Assembly: GCA_963677625.2 (NCBI GenBank)
Contig: CAXXSW010000007.1
Span: 62,001 to 126,000, forward strand
Length of the DNA: 64,000 bases
From: UBA1351 sp963677625
GTDB lineage: Bacteria > Bacillota > Clostridia > Lachnospirales > Vallitaleaceae
Direction: 5' to 3'
Positions 33,901-44,090 of this stretch are shown piece after piece. The position numbers and the translations under genes are program-made. The notes beneath the pieces are model-generated. The model was not told where the DNA came from. It ran no database searches and saw nothing but the letters and a program-made list of their open reading frames with translations. Each line of letters begins with the position of its first letter. Position 1 is the first letter of the stretch.

Positions 33901-36630
33901 CTAGCTCCAAAAAGGTTCTGACCGATGTATTGGATCCACATTAAGGAAGAGCTTAAATAGATCTTCACCCAGAACATCAATCATGACAAACCTTTCATAG
34001 GGTAGCTCAATAAAGGCTTCCTCATCATTATTTACCTTCCATTTACGGATAATGTTCTCACCATCTAAATTTAGATAGAGGGTATCATCATACCAAATAT
34101 CTGTATATTGAAAGATAGCTACACTTCCATACCAAGCAGCAGACTCATCCATATAGGAAACCTGTTTTTCATATAAAAAATCATAATCCTGATTATAAAC
34201 ATACATGGCGCCTTCTTTGTTCCTATCCTGCATGATAATATAATCGTATTTCGGTGACACGCTGAAGATTATTTGGTCTGGGAAGTCTTTGATAATTTCC
34301 CCCGTATATATATCGTATATCTTGCTAATCATTTGAGTGTTTGTATCAATATCATTGACACCACCACAAATGCCTATGGACCTATCACCAGTCCAATATA
34401 TTTCTTGAATCATACCATAAAACCCCGACCTATGATAATCCATATGGTTTTCCCCAATAAGCTTAAAGTCTTCGTCAAGGGTCAGCAAGGAAAATTCTCC
34501 ATATGTTTCTTCCGCAACCAACAAGACATAGAGGTCTTTACTAGGATGCTTTGATATAGTAAAGATATTCACATACTGGCTCGGAATTTCATAAACGGGA
34601 ATTAAAGCCTCCTCATCTTTGTCAAATCGAAGGATTGACTGAGGACCACATATATAGACCTGGTCCTTTGAAGTAAAGCCATCATTACGGTAAGATATAT
34701 ACATGTCCTCATCGTACAAACGATCTTTTCCCATATCATAGATAAAGGAATAGTAGCCATACTCTTCACTTGTAGCTAGATGGACTAGTTGATCTACGAC
34801 ACATCCGACATTAAACCTATAATGTTGCAAGCTGGCAATTTCTTTTTCACTTTCCTTTTTTACATCATACTCAACTAAGCTTAAAGAATCACTGCTAATC
34901 TTTTGTAAAACATAAATCCCACCCGTATAATCTCGCAAACCACCAAAAGATTGATGTGACTTTTGCCAATTGAAGTAAGTTTTTCCATTTTCATCTTTAT
35001 ATCCATTAGGCGTAATCCCATAATATACCCCTGATTCCATTTGAGTAACTTCTATAATCACTTCCCTATCACTCTTCCATTCAAATGTCATAGAAGGTTT
35101 AGATATACCTGATATATCCTCTTGAAGATAATCCTCTTCATAAAGAATATTACGATTAAGCGTGGCTTCCATATCTTCCTGATTAACTGGTTTATTAAAA
35201 ACTAATTCCACCTTAATATAATCATCAACAATCCCACTGGACAAAAGCATAGTTTCTGTCATGTCCTTATTCCATCGGATCAAGTTATAATCTAGGTCAA
35301 TAGGTTCAAAGACCAAATCAACGTCTTCACTAAGAATATAGCCAGCCTTTTGAAAAGCTCTTCTGTCCAAGTTGAAAGTCTTTAAATCTTCCAAAGATAT
35401 AGTGACAAGTGTATTATCTGACTCAAGGGTTACGCTGTTCGGACCAAAAAAACTAGTCAAGGCAGACGTTAAACCATCATCTTGAACGCCAAGAAAAGTG
35501 ATTTCCAGTCGGTCCGACCAATGAGACATAGGTAGCTCTTCCTTTGGTGCCACTTGAAATTCAATAGTTTGTGTAAGTATTTTTAAACTTACTGAAACAG
35601 GTGTTAAATCCTTATCTGCAAGATAGGGAAAAGAAGAGACACCAATTAAGCTTGCTTGATCTTCACTCGGACCAATGAGGACCAAAAGAGTTTCATCTGC
35701 TATACCTACAATTTCATGGTAGGGTACTTCTTGTATAAAACTAACCAACTCAGCCCTCTTCTCCAAATCCTCATCCTTATCATAGGCTTCCTCTGTAGTA
35801 AGTCCACTATGAAAATTATGGAGATAATAAAGGGATGACTTATCTGAAAAGCTTGTTCGAAGTTGAATATATTGGTCATCACCAAAGAGCCTATCTATTT
35901 CAAGCCTTCCGCCCTCATCATGTAGAGCAATGGTATGACTATCTTGTCTTAATACGTCATATACTTTACCACCTTCATCGTCAACATAAGCCACATATCT
36001 TTGGTCATTGCTTATGCGCCAGTCACTAATCTGACCGCTAATGTCCATAAAAGCAAACCTTCCATCCTTATCTTCTGAAACGTCTTCTGGTGTCATTGGT
36101 ATTTTTTCCCTGTAAATCACGTCCCCATCAACATTAAGGCATATGGCCGTATCCTCTACATACAATATGACTATATTTTTTCCAAAAACCATATTATCCA
36201 ACACAAATTGGGGCTTAGCCTCTTCTTTGATAACACCATTTAGACTTCCTTGCCCTGTAGAATATACCTTCTCAAAAAATTGGTCGACCACAAGAAATTT
36301 TAAATATGTCGTATTTCCATCACTTCGAGTTTTCATAAAATATAATTGATCATATTCTTGACCAAGTAAATACAGCTTGCCTTTAAAGTCACCAAAACCA
36401 TCTTCAATAATAGATATATCTATATATTGGTCTGATTTAATATAATCAGATACATCAAAAGTTTGCACGGTCTCTTCACTATCATCGCTAGACCTATTTG
36501 TCTGATCTTCATCTATTACTGGCTTGGACTCCTTATTATTATCCTCCAGAGGTATTTCTTCTTCTGATTCACAGGCTGAAAAAATCAGGGACAACAATAT
36601 GAATATTAGAAAGATACATATTTTTTTCAT
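33901..36630 (-). CDS. Large lipoprotein of unknown function (propeller-like with Ig-like insert)
   Basis: 909 aa from the ATG at 36630, with GAGGTGAAGAGT upstream. Lipobox FSAC and an acidic linker. The bulk looks like short beta-strands with repeated bulky aromatic/Asp patterns (YVAYVDDEGGKVY, YYSFIYDMGKDRLYDED, YDYIIMQDRNKEGAMYVYN), suggesting a beta-propeller. A middle section (about 470-570, VKVELVFNKPVNQEDMEATL) resembles an SbsA Ig-like domain. No catalytic motif is recognised. It lies just downstream, in transcription, of the EAL gene but has its own promoter. Confidence 0.75.
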   Translation of the reverse strand: MKKICIFLIFILLSLIFSACESEEEIPLEDNNKESKPVIDEDQTNRSSDDSEETVQTFDVSDYIKSDQYIDISIIEDGFGDFKGKLYLLGQEYDQLYFMKTRSDGNTTYLKFLVVDQFFEKVYSTGQGSLNGVIKEEAKPQFVLDNMVFGKNIVILYVEDTAICLNVDGDVIYREKIPMTPEDVSEDKDGRFAFMDISGQISDWRISNDQRYVAYVDDEGGKVYDVLRQDSHTIALHDEGGRLEIDRLFGDDQYIQLRTSFSDKSSLYYLHNFHSGLTTEEAYDKDEDLEKRAELVSFIQEVPYHEIVGIADETLLVLIGPSEDQASLIGVSSFPYLADKDLTPVSVSLKILTQTIEFQVAPKEELPMSHWSDRLEITFLGVQDDGLTSALTSFFGPNSVTLESDNTLVTISLEDLKTFNLDRRAFQKAGYILSEDVDLVFEPIDLDYNLIRWNKDMTETMLLSSGIVDDYIKVELVFNKPVNQEDMEATLNRNILYEEDYLQEDISGISKPSMTFEWKSDREVIIEVTQMESGVYYGITPNGYKDENGKTYFNWQKSHQSFGGLRDYTGGIYVLQKISSDSLSLVEYDVKKESEKEIASLQHYRFNVGCVVDQLVHLATSEEYGYYSFIYDMGKDRLYDEDMYISYRNDGFTSKDQVYICGPQSILRFDKDEEALIPVYEIPSQYVNIFTISKHPSKDLYVLLVAEETYGEFSLLTLDEDFKLIGENHMDYHRSGFYGMIQEIYWTGDRSIGICGGVNDIDTNTQMISKIYDIYTGEIIKDFPDQIIFSVSPKYDYIIMQDRNKEGAMYVYNQDYDFLYEKQVSYMDESAAWYGSVAIFQYTDIWYDDTLYLNLDGENIIRKWKVNNDEEAFIELPYERFVMIDVLGEDLFKLFLNVDPIHRSEPFWS

Positions 36631-36648
36631 ACTCTTCACCTCATAATT

Positions 36649-36678
36649 ATTCTAACAGATTCACTGCTAATAAAACAA
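36649..36678 (-). promoter_or_regulatory. Predicted promoter of the large lipoprotein gene
   Basis: Minus strand TTGTTT (36678-36673), an 18-bp spacer and TAGAAT (36654-36649). The 18-nt tandem repeat at 36710-36763 lies just upstream of the -35. Confidence 0.5.
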
Positions 36679-36709
36679 GAAATAAGAAGCCTGCTCAGTA
36701 AACTCCTTA

Positions 36710-36763
36710 TTTCTTTCAGTATCAATATTTCTTTCAGTATCAACATTTATTTCAGTATAGGGA
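36710..36763. repeat. 18-nt tandem repeat, three copies
   Basis: Units TTTCTTTCAGTATCAATA, TTTCTTTCAGTATCAACA and a third diverged copy (TTTATTTCAGTATAGGGA). Located between the EAL gene stop and the lipoprotein promoter. Confidence 0.8.
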
Positions 36764-36832
36764 AGCTAGTACGAGACACAGCACTGGTCCTTTCAATGTT
36801 GACATAGTCGATATAATAATCACCTTTTTATA

Positions 36833-38743
36833 TCATTCCCTTGCACCATGCTTAAAAACATAGTCCACAAAATCCGTGGGTTCTAAAGGTTTGGAATAAT
36901 AATAACCTTGAACATAATCACAATCTATTTCTACTAGAATATCTTTTTGTTCAGCTGTTTCAACACCTTCTGCAATAACTTCAACTCCAAGTGTATGAGC
37001 CATCTTAATAATCGCATCGACGACATGTCGAGATTTTTCATTAATTATCATTTCATCAATAAATCGTTTATCAATTTTAAGGAAATCAATTTCCATTTGC
37101 TGTAGGTATTCAAAATTGCTGAAGCCAGTCCCAAAATCATCAATAGATATTAAGTAGCCATATTGCTTTAGTTCTCTAATAAATCTTTTACTAGATTCTG
37201 TTAACTCAAAGAGTATATGCTCAGTTAACTCCAGTTCTGTACCCTTATAGGTCCCCTTTTGTTCATCTGTCAAACGGTAAATTAAAAGGTCGTTAATAAA
37301 TCCACTAAAAAGAGAAGTAGCCGAAATATTCACAGCCAAATTCACCTCTTGGTTAACCTTCTCCTTAAGATTCTTTATAACAGGTTCGGTTTTATCAATG
37401 ATTAACTCTGTAAACCGATCCATTAAATTTTCCCTTTCAATAATCGGTATGAACTCAAGCGGGGATATATAACCATAGGTCTCGTGTTTCCAACGAGCCA
37501 AAACTTCACCTCCAAAAACTTTTTCATCATGCTTAATATCAATTTTAGGTTGAATTTTAATCTGTATAAGTTTTTCATATACAGCATCATGGATATCTTT
37601 CTCGAGGACCAAGATCCTTTGACTTTTTTGATATAGTTCTTCATTGAACCAAATAACGTCAGTTCTTTGGTCTTGTATTTTATGATAAGAATATTTTAGC
37701 ACCCTTAAATTCTTCAATATAAGGTCTACAGTTTGCCCATCCTGAGGATAGACAGTCGCTAAAATTTTCGTATGAAAATTAATCTTCCCTTGGTCAAACT
37801 TCTTATATCTACTGAAAACCAACTTAATCTTTTCAACAAATTCATCCAGTCGACCTGCTTCATCACTAAGATTAAATATAAGAACTGGGCCCTCCCACTT
37901 ATACAAATTAGAAGTGCCTTTAAGAATTTCCTTTAACTCTTTAACTCTCATAAGAAATTCATACTGAATCTCTTTATGTCCTATTTGCCGATTAGCTGAT
38001 AAAAGGTTGGTAATATAAACAGCAATAAATACCACAGAATCCTTCTCTCTTATCATCTCATCAAAGTCAAAGGCTAATTGTTTTTCATTAAAGAGACCAA
38101 GATTATAATCTACATAGGTAAGTTGCTTGATAAATCGCACAATTTTCTGATACTGAATATTAATCGCTAGTATAAACAGTATAAATAGGGTCATTCCATA
38201 TATGACTGTAGTTATAAAAAACTGATCAAACCCTTCATCACTTTCTATAGTAAAAGGTAGAACGTCCTTAGCAAAATAAAAAACAAGAACACATGAGATA
38301 ATGAATACAATCATATTCACCTTAGTATTGTGAAACACAAATTGCATGACCATTTGTATGAAAAGCAATCGAACAAATAAGGACATAATAAAAATCACAT
38401 TATTTTCAGGCTGATTAAATAAGAAAAAGATAAAAGTAGCCACCATGGATATCACTATAATTCCTATAGATATACTTTCCTTATTATGATACACAAGTCT
38501 AAGTCCAATAAATAGCAATACAAGAAAACTAAGATGAAATACAATCTTAGCAAAAAACTCACCATCACTTATTGCACCATAGCTTAGTCCTACTGTCAGA
38601 ACAGACATTATTCGAGATACAATATAAAAAACAAGAACTATAGTCAGAGAAATCCTCTGATTCCTAGCAATAAAAGTATATATGTCATCTGTCATAAAGG
38701 GTCTTGACAGACGTTTTTTTACACTTTCTTTTAGGTTACTCAT
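36833..38743 (-). CDS. c-di-GMP phosphodiesterase: membrane sensor, degenerate GGDEF, active-type EAL
   Basis: About 636 aa; an alternative ATG at 38767 adds eight residues, and both ribosome sites are weak. Six or more membrane helices (about 30-205), a GGDEF-like domain (about 220-370) whose signature has decayed to KWEGPVLIF, and an EAL domain (about 385-640). EAL residues are kept: EVLARW, NVS-type AVNISATSLF, LTEHILFELTES, DDFGTGFSNFEYL, LKIDKRFID, VIAEGVETAEQ and GYYYSKPL. It should hydrolyse c-di-GMP, with the GGDEF remnant perhaps binding GTP as a regulator. Confidence 0.9.
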   Translation of the reverse strand: MSNLKESVKKRLSRPFMTDDIYTFIARNQRISLTIVLVFYIVSRIMSVLTVGLSYGAISDGEFFAKIVFHLSFLVLLFIGLRLVYHNKESISIGIIVISMVATFIFFLFNQPENNVIFIMSLFVRLLFIQMVMQFVFHNTKVNMIVFIISCVLVFYFAKDVLPFTIESDEGFDQFFITTVIYGMTLFILFILAINIQYQKIVRFIKQLTYVDYNLGLFNEKQLAFDFDEMIREKDSVVFIAVYITNLLSANRQIGHKEIQYEFLMRVKELKEILKGTSNLYKWEGPVLIFNLSDEAGRLDEFVEKIKLVFSRYKKFDQGKINFHTKILATVYPQDGQTVDLILKNLRVLKYSYHKIQDQRTDVIWFNEELYQKSQRILVLEKDIHDAVYEKLIQIKIQPKIDIKHDEKVFGGEVLARWKHETYGYISPLEFIPIIERENLMDRFTELIIDKTEPVIKNLKEKVNQEVNLAVNISATSLFSGFINDLLIYRLTDEQKGTYKGTELELTEHILFELTESSKRFIRELKQYGYLISIDDFGTGFSNFEYLQQMEIDFLKIDKRFIDEMIINEKSRHVVDAIIKMAHTLGVEVIAEGVETAEQKDILVEIDCDYVQGYYYSKPLEPTDFVDYVFKHGARE

Positions 38744-38965
38744 CCCACACCACTTTCCAGAAAACATATGCTTACTTTCCGTTTTCAGTATAACATAATT
38801 AATTTGTGCTTTTAATAATCATATCTTATCAATTATTCTCCATCATTCATCTCAGTTACCCATGTCAAGTTCTATCATGTACTTGCCTTCTGACATACGT
38901 CGCCATATAGTTAAATAGCGACCAGTCTCTATGTCAATCTTCCTGTGGTTATCTTTTATAGGAAG

Positions 38966-39406
38966 TTATTCTTCCAGAACCCCTAGAAAATCTCCTCGTA
39001 TATCTATAATATCATCAAGGATAAGCTTACAACCATCATCCATAATTACTAGTCGTTCATAGGCATCAATTTTCCATATTACTCCACTTACAACTTTATA
39101 GAGGCCTCCTGACTTATGTTCATCTGGAACAAAATACTCAATTTCCACCTTCTTACGGCCTCCTATTTCCTGTATCATCTGAAGTTTTTCATCTAACCTA
39201 ACTTTAGCCATCTCTGTCAGCTCTATCTTCTGATCAGTCAATCTGGATGTTTCAGAAATCGCACCTTCAAATCCTGTCAAGGCTGCAAAAGGTGAAAACT
39301 GAGCGGACCTGTCAGCTATTGGCATGTGTTTTCTATATTTTGAGACATGGCGAGGCATGTCTACAATATCATCATAACGGGATTCATCTTTGTCATCTTT
39401 AATCAT
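38966..39406 (-). CDS. YolD-like protein
   Basis: 146 aa. YolD-like family pattern: MPRHVSKYRKHMPIADRSAQFSPFAAL near the N-terminus, SETSRLTDQKIELTE, and a C-terminal beta-rich part GVIWKIDAYERLVIMDDG. YolD-like genes are typically paired with Y-family polymerases and SOS responses; here it starts 43 nt after the polymerase stop. Molecular role unknown, probably a partner or regulator of the polymerase. Confidence 0.88.
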   Translation of the reverse strand: MIKDDKDESRYDDIVDMPRHVSKYRKHMPIADRSAQFSPFAALTGFEGAISETSRLTDQKIELTEMAKVRLDEKLQMIQEIGGRKKVEIEYFVPDEHKSGGLYKVVSGVIWKIDAYERLVIMDDGCKLILDDIIDIRGDFLGVLEE

Positions 39407-39448
39407 GAACTTCCTTCACCTCCAAGCATGGATCTACTAGCTAATCTA

Positions 39449-40975
39449 CTAAGCCTTATGACCACCAATTTGTTTATTTCTGTTCATGGTCATAGCACCT
39501 TCTTCAAGGTTCATTCCTTTGACAATAGCATTCTTACCGTACCTCTTTTTTATATCAAGAATAGCCTTCTGCATTTTCTTCTCACGTTCAAGGGCGCGTA
39601 TTTCATTTTCATCAATTTCTGCTTCATCAAAAATCTGGAACAGATCCATCTGTCCTGATTCCTTTTCTCTGGCGGCTTCACTTTCACTAACCACATGATT
39701 AGCTGAAAGGTTGACACGTCTTACTAATAGATCTTTGTTAACAATCTGTTCAAACAAGTCCATAACTCCATCAATAATTAACTTAGTTGACGAAGTTTTC
39801 TTTTCCAGATTAACACTTCCATGAGCATGTCTAGGTACTTGTCTCCCATAGTAATCAGTTTTAACAGGACCCTTATATTTTTTCTTTATTTCAGGATTTG
39901 TGAGGTTATCAATATCATATCCAACATGCAGGACGATCTGATCGGTAACCATTCCTTTATCCACAAGATCTAAGGCCAATAAATCCGTCATTTCACGAAC
40001 AATAAGCTTAGCCTTCTCGTAGGTATAGGGATATTGCAAAACCTGTCCTGAACCAATGCTTTTGGTTTCCGGTTTATAGGCTTTTACGTCAGCAATTGTG
40101 CAAGGCTCATACCCCCATGCATGATCGATCAGGAGTTCTGCATTAATGCCGAAAATCTTATAAAGTAGGTCTTCATTATAATACTCCTTCTTATCACCAA
40201 TGGAACATCTGGCAATATCACCCATGGTATAGATCCCATGACTTTCCAATTTCTTAGTATAACCTCTTCCAACCCTCCAAAAATCTGTTAATGGCCGGTG
40301 AGTCCATAATAACTTTCTATAGGACATCTCATCCAGCTGGGCAATCCGAACACCGTCCTTATCAGAAGGTATGTGCTTAGCAACAATATCCATTGCTATT
40401 TTAGATAAATACAGGTTGGTCCCAATCCCGCATGTAGCTGTGACTCCTATACTTTCATCTACATCCTTCAGTATCTTTTTTGCAAATGCCCTAGGAGTCA
40501 TATTCGCTGTTGGAAGATATTGAGTAATGTCCATAAAAACTTCATCAATAGAATAAACATGGATGTCTTCAGGAGCTACATACTTAAGGTATATATTATA
40601 TATCTTTGTGCTGTATTCTATATATTTTGCCATACGTGGTGTAGCTGTTATAAAATCCAATTCCAATTGAGGAGATTGACTTAATTCAACTTTATTGTAG
40701 GAAGAGCCTTCAAAACGACCATGGGGAGCCCTTTCCTTTCGCCTAATATTTTCTTCTTTTACCTTCTGACTCACTTCAAAAAGCCTGGGTCTTCCCTTAA
40801 CTCCAATTTCCTTAAGAGAGGGTGTCACAGCAAGACATATTGTCTTCTGAGTCCTAGTTCCGTCTGCCACAACCAGGTTGGTCGTCAAGGGATCCAACTG
40901 TCTTTCCAAACATTCTACGGAGGCGTAGAAAGATTTCAGGTCAATGGCGATGTAGGTTCGATTGGTAATAGTCAT
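39449..40975 (-). CDS. Y-family DNA polymerase (UvrX/UmuC-like)
   Basis: 508 aa from the ATG at 40975, with GGGAGG upstream. Palm motif YIAIDLKSFYASVE contains the first metal Asp. VYSIDEVFMDITQYL carries the catalytic Asp-Glu. GIGTNLYLSKIAMD follows, then helix-hairpin-helix and little-finger regions. Translesion synthesis at DNA damage. The C-terminus is longer than DinB, with charged residues. It forms an operon with YolD. A promoter with an internal dyad lies upstream. Confidence 0.92.
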   Translation of the reverse strand: MTITNRTYIAIDLKSFYASVECLERQLDPLTTNLVVADGTRTQKTICLAVTPSLKEIGVKGRPRLFEVSQKVKEENIRRKERAPHGRFEGSSYNKVELSQSPQLELDFITATPRMAKYIEYSTKIYNIYLKYVAPEDIHVYSIDEVFMDITQYLPTANMTPRAFAKKILKDVDESIGVTATCGIGTNLYLSKIAMDIVAKHIPSDKDGVRIAQLDEMSYRKLLWTHRPLTDFWRVGRGYTKKLESHGIYTMGDIARCSIGDKKEYYNEDLLYKIFGINAELLIDHAWGYEPCTIADVKAYKPETKSIGSGQVLQYPYTYEKAKLIVREMTDLLALDLVDKGMVTDQIVLHVGYDIDNLTNPEIKKKYKGPVKTDYYGRQVPRHAHGSVNLEKKTSSTKLIIDGVMDLFEQIVNKDLLVRRVNLSANHVVSESEAAREKESGQMDLFQIFDEAEIDENEIRALEREKKMQKAILDIKKRYGKNAIVKGMNLEEGAMTMNRNKQIGGHKA

Positions 40976-41008
40976 CTTAATTTCCTCCCTAATTATTTCT
41001 ACACCACT

Positions 41009-41038
41009 ATTATATAACAGATTTCTGTACAATGACAA
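41009..41038 (-). promoter_or_regulatory. Promoter with operator-like dyad for the polymerase/YolD operon
   Basis: Minus strand TTGTCA (41038-41033), an 18-bp spacer and TATAAT (41014-41009). Dyad ACAGA-TT-TCTGT (41017-41028) occupies the spacer. It does not match the known GAAC-N4-GTTC LexA box. Confidence 0.55.
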
Positions 41039-41066
41039 AAAGAGTATAATCCTCAGACTATACTCT
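41036..41066 (-). terminator. Terminator of the lipoprotein operon, abutting the polymerase promoter
   Basis: Minus strand AGAGTATA...TTATACTCT stem followed by TTTTT; the T-run overlaps the polymerase -35. Confidence 0.75.
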
Positions 41067-41092
41067 TCAATATTTTCAAACTGTATATCAAC

Positions 41093-42598
41093 TTAATAGT
41101 AAATCGGGGCCTTATTAAATGTAACTCCACTAATCAAACTCTCATCTGACAGGACCTCAGTATCAATGTAAAAGCTTAACACTGCATGTTCTCCAATTTG
41201 ATAGTCCAAGGTAAAAGGAGGGTTTTCATTTGGTTGATATGACGGATCCTGTTCTCTAATATAAAGTGGATATAATTCATCATAATAGGCTTTGACATCC
41301 ATAGCATGTGATCCCACTCCATAACCACTATCCAGTTGATATAACGAAGAACTGATACGCATACTGGTAATATGCTTCAATTCATCGACAAACACTGTCA
41401 TCTCACCCCCTGCACTAAAAGGATCAAACCTTTCGTCATCCATAGCTTTTACTGCGTCTTGGTCTAAAAATCCATAAAATTTACCATTTTCATGGAAAGG
41501 AAGATAGTCCTGATCCAAACTTCCAATTAGCTTTTCAATACGGTCACCTAATGTACAGCCCTTTATAGCTTCTGTCACATCATAAAAAATCATTTCCTCT
41601 TTCTTCGTTTCGCCTTCATAATCGCTAATTCCTTCTTCTTTTACAAATCCTATATTTCCAGCAGAGTTCATAATAATAAACCAAGTACCCTTATCTGCGA
41701 CTTCATCATCCCAATCATAAGACCAAACATATTCAAGTACATCAACCGTTTGTCCTTCATAAAAAAGTTCTACAGTCGGTGATATTTCATTTGGATAGAC
41801 ATGAACTGGAAGGCTTCCATTATAAGTCTTTATACCGATTGCCCTTGGCCACTTTTGTCCATTATAGTCTACTATATAATCATTGTCTTCCATGTTTTTA
41901 TAATCATCAATAATTGATTTGAGAGACAGGACTTGATCCTCTAGTTCTTTTACTTGATCCTCTAGCTGATACTTAATTGTTTCATTCATAGCTCTTTCCT
42001 TGATAGCTTTATAAGAATCAAGTTCCATATCATTTAATACTAATCCATCAACTTCATTCAAATAATATACTTTTCCATTTATAATTACCACAAGAGCATC
42101 CAAAGTTCCAACAAGAGCTTGTTTCACACATCTTACGCTTGGATATACTTGATAATCCACACTCGTTAGTTTTATCTTCTTTCTTTCACCACTCTCCAAA
42201 TGAAAAACAACTTCTTCATCCTCATTTCCAAACACAATAAGAGGTGGGGTAACCACATCTGCTTCAGTGATAATCAGATCTGGACCTAATTCAATCCTAA
42301 AGGACATATCCAGACTTTCTTCATCAGTATTTTCAATATAAAAACTTCCTGTAAACTGTTCAATACTGTAATCATCTAATCTTGCTTTGAGATCATCATT
42401 GACAGTTGTCATTTTTATAGATGGGAAAACAATATCCTTATTATTCTCCTTAGTTACAACTTCCTCGCTAGCACTCTTATCACTGGTCTTATCATTCGCT
42501 CCTAAGATTTCATCACCTGAATTACATGCAACACCTAATAACAAGATCACCCATGCAATTACAACAAACCTTGCTTTTATACCAATGCTCTTAAACAT
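41093..42598 (-). CDS. Lipoprotein with coiled coil and SH3-like domain
   Basis: 501 aa. Lipobox GVAC. The first 190 residues are beta-rich; a short coiled coil (about 205-235: YQLEDQVKELEDQVLSLKSI) follows; then an SH3b-like segment (about 255-325) with VHVYPNEISPTVELFYEGQTVDVLE and WFIIMNSAGNIGFVKEEGI, suggestive of wall binding; the C-terminal part is unknown. Located 34 nt after a membrane-protein gene, in one operon. Function not recognised. Confidence 0.75.
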   Translation of the reverse strand: MFKSIGIKARFVVIAWVILLLGVACNSGDEILGANDKTSDKSASEEVVTKENNKDIVFPSIKMTTVNDDLKARLDDYSIEQFTGSFYIENTDEESLDMSFRIELGPDLIITEADVVTPPLIVFGNEDEEVVFHLESGERKKIKLTSVDYQVYPSVRCVKQALVGTLDALVVIINGKVYYLNEVDGLVLNDMELDSYKAIKERAMNETIKYQLEDQVKELEDQVLSLKSIIDDYKNMEDNDYIVDYNGQKWPRAIGIKTYNGSLPVHVYPNEISPTVELFYEGQTVDVLEYVWSYDWDDEVADKGTWFIIMNSAGNIGFVKEEGISDYEGETKKEEMIFYDVTEAIKGCTLGDRIEKLIGSLDQDYLPFHENGKFYGFLDQDAVKAMDDERFDPFSAGGEMTVFVDELKHITSMRISSSLYQLDSGYGVGSHAMDVKAYYDELYPLYIREQDPSYQPNENPPFTLDYQIGEHAVLSFYIDTEVLSDESLISGVTFNKAPIYY

Positions 42599-42632
42599 CT
42601 ATATCTTCCTCATCTCTTTCCTTTAAACCTCT

Positions 42633-44072
42633 TCACTTCAAGTCCTCTTCATCTTTAATCACCAAACATATGTCGGTGCTTAATCCTTCTATATTTTTAC
42701 TTACGCTATATATGGTAACCTTACTATTCTCAAGTTCCTCTTCTTTTACTTCCTCCTCAGAGGTATAGGCAATCACTTTTACGATCTGATAATTAGCCTG
42801 ATCTTCAACGACTACAGGATCCTTCCTATAAAATTCAATCTCTCTTCCTTCACTATCAGTTCCTGACAAACCAGTATAAACATCTAACACGTGGCCATCA
42901 AGTTTCCTAACCTTATATGTATACTCTACAAATGGATATGCGTCTTTACCAGCTTCTATAGATATCACTTGGACAAACGCTTCCATATCTTCCTTGCTCA
43001 AAGATAGGTTCAGACTTTCAACGCCAAGAAAATCAAAAAATGATTGACTCTCATCTTCATTAAGTTTAAGGGCAGAATTACGGTAAAAATCAAGATAGCT
43101 ATCTTCCCCGTTACCAGCACTAACATTCAAAAGCCCTTCATCACCTAACCATTGGTCAATTCCTATAAGGTAAGATACTCCATAATAATTATACTTATAA
43201 GTAATGCCAACATCGTTTCTAACATCTTCTCCAAAAATATTGTTCAAACTTGGATCAATCTCTTGTTGCCCAACAAATCTTATACTCCTGTCGCCATTAT
43301 TGTTGGTGACAAGTTCTAGGCGTTTTAAATTAAGTTTAACTAAACCATTATAGAAAGTATATGACTCATCAAGATCAATGGCTTCTACAACTTCCCTAGA
43401 ATCTGGACTTTGACTACTAACATCAGTCAAAAGAATTCCACTAATTAGTATAAGACTTACAAGAAATCCATATTTCCATTTTATATCCCAAGACTTTTTA
43501 TACTTCTTTTTGACTATGAGACTAACAAGTTTACATATTAGATAGGATACGGCAACAATTAATAACCCATCCCCAAGAAAATAAGGGTAATTAAAGACAA
43601 AAGCCAGTCCTGTAATTACTTCAGCTACCAGTAAACCTAACCATCTTCCTGACCATATCATGAAAAATATAATGACCAATGGCAGCAATAATAAAATTAG
43701 TCCCCCCATATTTTCTAAAATCTGCATCCAGATAAAAGACCGATAACTTTGGCCTTCTACAAAGGCATGGAATCGATCCAATGCAATAATCTCCCTAATC
43801 CATGTAAAAGGAATCATATATATGTCTCTATAAGAATTTATGGGAATACTATGGGGAACTTTGATATGTATAAAACCAAGGTTAACTACTCTAAAAAAAC
43901 TCAATAAATAGGCACTCAATATAAGCCAAATACCATCACCTTTTTGATATCTATCTATTTTTCTCGTATATTCACCTAAACCCTGATAAAGATTACGTAT
44001 GCTAATGATAACCTGAAAGATAATATAAACCAAAACTATATACAATATAATTCTCAAAAAAACTTCCCTCAT
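42633..44072 (-). CDS. Membrane protein with large extracytoplasmic domain, unknown
   Basis: 479 aa from the ATG at 44072, with GAGGTGATTTTT upstream. Five or six hydrophobic segments in the first 230 residues (IILYIVLVYIIFQVII, IWLILSAYLLSFFRVVNLG, GGLILLLLPLVIIFFMIW and others), then about 250 residues outside with many Asp/Glu/Tyr. No enzyme motif is seen. It pairs with the following lipoprotein and is divergent from a membrane Ser/Thr kinase, so the four-gene neighbourhood may form one envelope-sensing unit. Confidence 0.72.
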   Translation of the reverse strand: MREVFLRIILYIVLVYIIFQVIISIRNLYQGLGEYTRKIDRYQKGDGIWLILSAYLLSFFRVVNLGFIHIKVPHSIPINSYRDIYMIPFTWIREIIALDRFHAFVEGQSYRSFIWMQILENMGGLILLLLPLVIIFFMIWSGRWLGLLVAEVITGLAFVFNYPYFLGDGLLIVAVSYLICKLVSLIVKKKYKKSWDIKWKYGFLVSLILISGILLTDVSSQSPDSREVVEAIDLDESYTFYNGLVKLNLKRLELVTNNNGDRSIRFVGQQEIDPSLNNIFGEDVRNDVGITYKYNYYGVSYLIGIDQWLGDEGLLNVSAGNGEDSYLDFYRNSALKLNEDESQSFFDFLGVESLNLSLSKEDMEAFVQVISIEAGKDAYPFVEYTYKVRKLDGHVLDVYTGLSGTDSEGREIEFYRKDPVVVEDQANYQIVKVIAYTSEEEVKEEELENSKVTIYSVSKNIEGLSTDICLVIKDEEDLK

Positions 44073-44090
44073 AAAAATCACCTCATAGTA

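Noticed and set aside
39347..39698. Plus-strand open frames opposite YolD and the polymerase
   Set aside because: Antisense shadows without ribosome sites; the minus-strand genes match known families.
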